From the NCBI RefSeq assembly GCF_000711735.1, contig NZ_JONL01000009.1, forward strand, positions 20,712 to 84,711: a stretch of DNA of 64,000 nucleotides. The letters are read 5' to 3'. Made by a program: the position numbers and the translations under genes. The notes beneath the pieces were generated by a model that ran no database searches, was not told the DNA's origin, and saw only the letters and a program-made list of their open reading frames with translations. The stretch comes from Maridesulfovibrio frigidus DSM 17176. GTDB lineage: Bacteria > Desulfobacterota > Desulfovibrionia > Desulfovibrionales > Desulfovibrionaceae. Of this stretch, positions 60,643 to 64,000 are shown in pieces; positions within the stretch are counted from its first letter, which is position 1, and every line of letters begins with the position of its first letter.

Positions 60643-63225
60643 TTATAAATCTTGAATAGATGCAATAGCCTTAACAAAATCAGCACATGAGAAAACCACT
60701 ACGGCGGCGACAGAGCCAACCTGAGTATGATCCTCACCATACAAAACCCCTTCTAAATCCTCAAATTTACCACGCAAACTGTCAAATTTAAGTAATGCAG
60801 CTGTTCCCCGCACTGAATGCAATATAACTTTAATTTTTTCAAAATCAGAATTTTCAAGCAGCCCTTTCAGTTCTGTAATAAAAGTTTCCACTCGAACTGA
60901 GTAGGCCGTAAGTTGCCGAAAATAAAAATCTATATCTCCAAAATAATCTTTTTCTGCTGCCTCTGCATTAATTCCGACAATTCCCAATTCATGAATTCTT
61001 GCAACAAAGTCAGACTTTATGGTTGTCGAATTTTCTTTTTTTACCCCTAAGAAACGGCTCAAAGTACTACGCAACACTTTTAAAGTAACAGGCTTGCCCA
61101 AAAAATCAGCGAAACCGATATCCTGAGCGCGCTTGAAGGTTGAAGTGGTTTTATCAGCACTAAGAGCGACAATCACAGGTGCTTCGTCACCCAACTCTTC
61201 TAAAATAATCTCTGCAGCTTCGAACCCACTCATAACAGGCATCTGAATATCCATGAAAACTAACGAAAAATTACCATTCCTAACTTTTTCAACAGCCTCA
61301 GAACCATCACGTGCGGTCTCAACGACTATATTCAATGAAGAAATCATTCTGGAGAGAACACTTCGATTAATATCGGAATCCTCAACTAAAAGGACCGGCA
61401 ATTGTACAGGGATATCATACAAAGCTCCTCTCATTCCAAGAAATCTCCGTGGTATCAGACTCTTATCCAGCTTTAAAACATCGGCAACAGTCAAAAACAA
61501 TTTACGGATAGTAAGAGGCTGTACAAGTACGGGGACGGACTCAGATATAAACTCTGTTGCTCCAAGAGGTTTTGGATAAAAAATCAGCTTAGATTTACAA
61601 CCACACATTTCAAGTTCTTTTACAAAGTCTATACTTACACCACAATTTTCACTTGCATCAATTACAGCGAGTTCCGGAAAAGAACTCCCTAGACTGTTCA
61701 AATACGTTCTCAAATCTTCAAGATTTGACTTTTCTACGACCTTGAATCCAAATAATTCCAAAATGTTTTTCATTTGCTGTGCAGCTAATTCCCGTCCAAC
61801 AAACAGCAAAGCCTCACATCCTTCCCACTGTTTAATAGAAGAATCATCATCACTACCCAATCGGAATGGTAACGTAACTATAAACTCACTGCCTGATCCC
61901 GGAGCACTCCTAACCTTAAAACCACCTTCCATCAGAGTGACAAGCTTACTGCATATAGCTAAACCAAGGCCGACTCCTCCATAATTTCGTGTAGTGGAGC
62001 CATCAACCTGAATGAATGATTCAAAAATCTTTTCCTGATTTTCAACAGTAATGCCTATTCCTGTATCCCTGATGCTGAATTTCAAAACAAAATCATGAAA
62101 CTCATCTTTTATCATACTCACGGACAAGCAGATCATTCCTGTCGGGGTAAACTTTACAGCATTAATTAAAATATTAATCAAAATCTGGCGCACCCTGTTA
62201 CTGTCTCCGACCAAACAGGGTGGAACATCTGAGTCTACAACGAAAGAGATGTCTAACCCTTTGGAAATACCTGCCCCCGCAGTTATATCCATAACCTGGT
62301 CTAAAACTTCATCAAGATAAAAAACAGAACTGTTTAAAAGCACTTCGCCAGCTTCAATTTTTGAATAATCTAGAACATCATCAATGAGGCTTAAAAGAAC
62401 ATTTGATGCGGAATGAATGGTTTGCAAGTCCTCATCTCGACCTCCCCTGCATTCAGAATCAAGATTCAAATCAGAGAGACCCATAACTGTACATATCGGG
62501 GTGCGAATTTCGTGACTCATGGTTGCCAAGAAATCACTCTTAGCTTTACTTGCCGTTTCAGCTGAATCCTTTGCGACCTGAAGAGTTTCATTCATACGGT
62601 CTGCCATGAGCATGACTAAGCAAGATATAAAAAGAATTTGAAAAATAATTGAGGAAAGGTACAGAATAGGGAACATAACCGTTTCGCTCATAAGGTCTGA
62701 GCTGCTTAAATATGAAGTTAGCGCAATCAGCCAAAACAAATAGACCCCACCCAGCAGGGCAAAAACACTTCCAAAAATTTTATGAATAGAACGGGCTCCA
62801 CGGAAAAGTTCTAAAGCCATCATTAACTCGTAAAAAGTCATTGCTCCAAATACAAAAAAACAACGCATATATAAACTAGGGTCGACCATTGAATAATAAT
62901 AAAGACCTGTAGAAGGAAGCATAATGCATAATAAAAGTCTTCCAAGTACCTGCTTACGCTTCATAAAAACGCGCATTCCTGCCCAAATACATACAGTACC
63001 CGCAAAAACGAGAAAATTTGCAAAAAACATTGAAACAATGGTAGGGATATACCCCCTAAGGGCAACTAAAAGACTTCCAGTTCCAAGGACAATGCAACCG
63101 CCCCCCCACCAGAGAGTGGCCAGCCTTTCTCTACTTTTAAAGCCAAGAAAAATAACCGCCAAACCACTGACAGCACTAATCAAACCATAACTTAGTAATA
63201 AAGTTCTTAGATCAATGATATTCAT
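60643..63225 (-). CDS. Membrane hybrid histidine kinase with receiver and HPt domains
   Basis: About 860 residues. The N-terminal part (about 1-210) is a seven-helix-like membrane region without a known sensor fold. Next come the HisKA H-box FLATMSHEIRTP (H about 238), an ATP-binding domain (ILINILINAVKFTPTG, then FKVRSAPGSGSEF), a degenerate receiver-like segment (about 475-590), a full receiver (VLLVEDSDINRS, then FMDIQMPVMSG) and a C-terminal HPt domain (VILHSVRGTAALLKF). Start ATG 63225 is set by GGAG 8 nt upstream; earlier TTG and ATG starts in frame are weaker. It is preceded by a degenerate NtrC-like gene, and the two may form one control pathway for the giant operon to the left. Confidence 0.85.
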   Translation of the reverse strand: MNIIDLRTLLLSYGLISAVSGLAVIFLGFKSRERLATLWWGGGCIVLGTGSLLVALRGYIPTIVSMFFANFLVFAGTVCIWAGMRVFMKRKQVLGRLLLCIMLPSTGLYYYSMVDPSLYMRCFFVFGAMTFYELMMALELFRGARSIHKIFGSVFALLGGVYLFWLIALTSYLSSSDLMSETVMFPILYLSSIIFQILFISCLVMLMADRMNETLQVAKDSAETASKAKSDFLATMSHEIRTPICTVMGLSDLNLDSECRGGRDEDLQTIHSASNVLLSLIDDVLDYSKIEAGEVLLNSSVFYLDEVLDQVMDITAGAGISKGLDISFVVDSDVPPCLVGDSNRVRQILINILINAVKFTPTGMICLSVSMIKDEFHDFVLKFSIRDTGIGITVENQEKIFESFIQVDGSTTRNYGGVGLGLAICSKLVTLMEGGFKVRSAPGSGSEFIVTLPFRLGSDDDSSIKQWEGCEALLFVGRELAAQQMKNILELFGFKVVEKSNLEDLRTYLNSLGSSFPELAVIDASENCGVSIDFVKELEMCGCKSKLIFYPKPLGATEFISESVPVLVQPLTIRKLFLTVADVLKLDKSLIPRRFLGMRGALYDIPVQLPVLLVEDSDINRSVLSRMISSLNIVVETARDGSEAVEKVRNGNFSLVFMDIQMPVMSGFEAAEIILEELGDEAPVIVALSADKTTSTFKRAQDIGFADFLGKPVTLKVLRSTLSRFLGVKKENSTTIKSDFVARIHELGIVGINAEAAEKDYFGDIDFYFRQLTAYSVRVETFITELKGLLENSDFEKIKVILHSVRGTAALLKFDSLRGKFEDLEGVLYGEDHTQVGSVAAVVVFSCADFVKAIASIQDL

Positions 63226-63263
63226 AACCATGGCTCCATGCTCAACAAAATTTTCAGACCAGA

Positions 63264-64000
63264 TCAATTCAATCCATATTTTTTAAGCATATTATACAAC
63301 TGGCGAGAAGAGACTCCAAGAGCAATCGCAGCACTCTTTTTATTGCCGCCAGTCCGACTGAGTATTATCTTGATAAATTCAGCTTCAGCTTGCATACGGA
63401 CTTCCTTCAGAGAAGAAGGTTCCCCCGCTCCCACTGGAAAATGTTTATCTCGCAAAACATCAGAGGTTTCCACTTCGTTAAGGTGAGGGAGAGAAAGAGT
63501 TCCACTTTCTGCGTTGCGAATAAGCCTGAATAAAAGTTGCTCCAAACCTGCAAAGTCATCAACATAAGCAACACGTGAGAGCTCTTTCATTAATTTATAA
63601 TCAACACCTTCGACATTTGTTCCCAACTTTGCATTAATAAAAGCGCAAATTTCAGGAATTAGTATAGGAATATCCTCACGCCTATCTTCCAGACTTGGCA
63701 GCTCAACCCTTAGCGACCAATAATTAAAAAATAAATCTAAACCAAACCTATTTTTTAAAACCAGCACATCGTTTATGGCAGAAGAAGAAATAACCATGCC
63801 GGGAGAATTGAAACTATTTAAAGCAACATTCTTTTCAATATTACACAGAAATTCAGCGAACATACCAGAATCAGCTTTACCTACATCTTTTAAATAAAGT
63901 GTTCCGCAACTCTGATAAACCTTACCAGCTTCTTCCAATACATCCCCATAATGTGCATTATTGCAATCTTCACAACTTAGGGCAGGAATATCAATTTCAA
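63264..64000 (-). CDS. Degenerate NtrC-family regulator, C-terminal part
   Basis: The open frame runs off the right window edge, so only the C-terminal 245 residues are seen. It has the C-terminal half of a sigma-54 activator AAA+ domain (CGTLYLKDVGKADSGMFAEF, LRVELPSLEDRREDIPIL) and a Fis-type helix-turn-helix (RTGGNKKSAAIALGVSSRQL, then YNMLKKYGLN). Two key features are missing or altered: the Walker B region reads LYLKDVG where LFLDEIG is normal, and the segment before it has no GAFTGA loop. This suggests it no longer drives sigma-54. It ends 38 bp before the kinase start. Confidence 0.75.
   Translation of the reverse strand, partial: EIDIPALSCEDCNNAHYGDVLEEAGKVYQSCGTLYLKDVGKADSGMFAEFLCNIEKNVALNSFNSPGMVISSSAINDVLVLKNRFGLDLFFNYWSLRVELPSLEDRREDIPILIPEICAFINAKLGTNVEGVDYKLMKELSRVAYVDDFAGLEQLLFRLIRNAESGTLSLPHLNEVETSDVLRDKHFPVGAGEPSSLKEVRMQAEAEFIKIILSRTGGNKKSAAIALGVSSRQLYNMLKKYGLN

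Overview
The window reads as a chromosomal stretch of a Gram-negative, probably marine Desulfovibrio-like deltaproteobacterium. This is an inference from gene style only: TolC and periplasmic adaptor proteins, an IncP-type mobilisation module, Nif11 and DUF6236-type cargo, and moderate GC. No rRNA or other taxonomic marker is present, so the assignment is tentative.

Positions 1-18.9 kb look like an integrative mobilizable element. From left to right it carries a relaxase, a MobC/TraJ-like accessory protein, an IncP-like oriT, and nine tandem 10-bp repeats. These are followed by a defence block on the minus strand: hsdM, hsdS, an AbiJ/HEPN-like gene and hsdR, then two small proteins with PD-(D/E)XK features. 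Next come an IS3-family relic, a two-gene RiPP locus (Nif11-type precursor plus radical SAM/SPASM enzyme), a DUF6236-like protein and a periplasmic protein that has lost its lipobox cysteine. The block ends in a phage-type control region (CI-like repressor, Cro-like protein, CII-like protein, excisionase-like protein) and a tyrosine integrase. Just beyond the integrase start lies the 3' part of a tRNA-Leu(UAA) gene, from the anticodon loop to CCA, which is the likely attachment core. The intact tRNA should lie left of the window.

Positions 19.1-20.5 kb hold three decayed conjugation genes: a TraF-type signal peptidase, a small traD-like gene and an ArdC-type antirestriction gene. They are broken by stops or frameshifts and look like remains of an older element.

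Positions 20.6-28.1 kb hold six exported proteins on the minus strand, including a CsgG/FlgT-like protein, a TPR-like protein and an LPP20-like protein. They may form an outer-membrane or periplasmic assembly apparatus.

Positions 28.8-60.0 kb form one long leftward gene cluster. The order is TolC, a periplasmic adaptor, a 7259-residue protein with an N-terminal LEPR-XLL-type motif and a small internal RTX block, a DUF3467 protein, a GAF-HlyD fusion, a fusion of PqqD-like region, M50 protease and HlyD, a SecA-like ATPase, and a small exported protein. No type I ABC ATPase is present. I propose a dedicated secretion or maturation machine for the giant protein, built from a SecA paralogue, a membrane metalloprotease, three adaptor modules and TolC. 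It is the best candidate here for an undescribed system.

Positions 60.0-64.0 kb hold an AT-rich upstream region with a pentanucleotide repeat and a widely spaced perfect inverted repeat. A membrane-bound hybrid histidine kinase and the end of a degenerate NtrC-family regulator follow; they may control the giant-protein operon.
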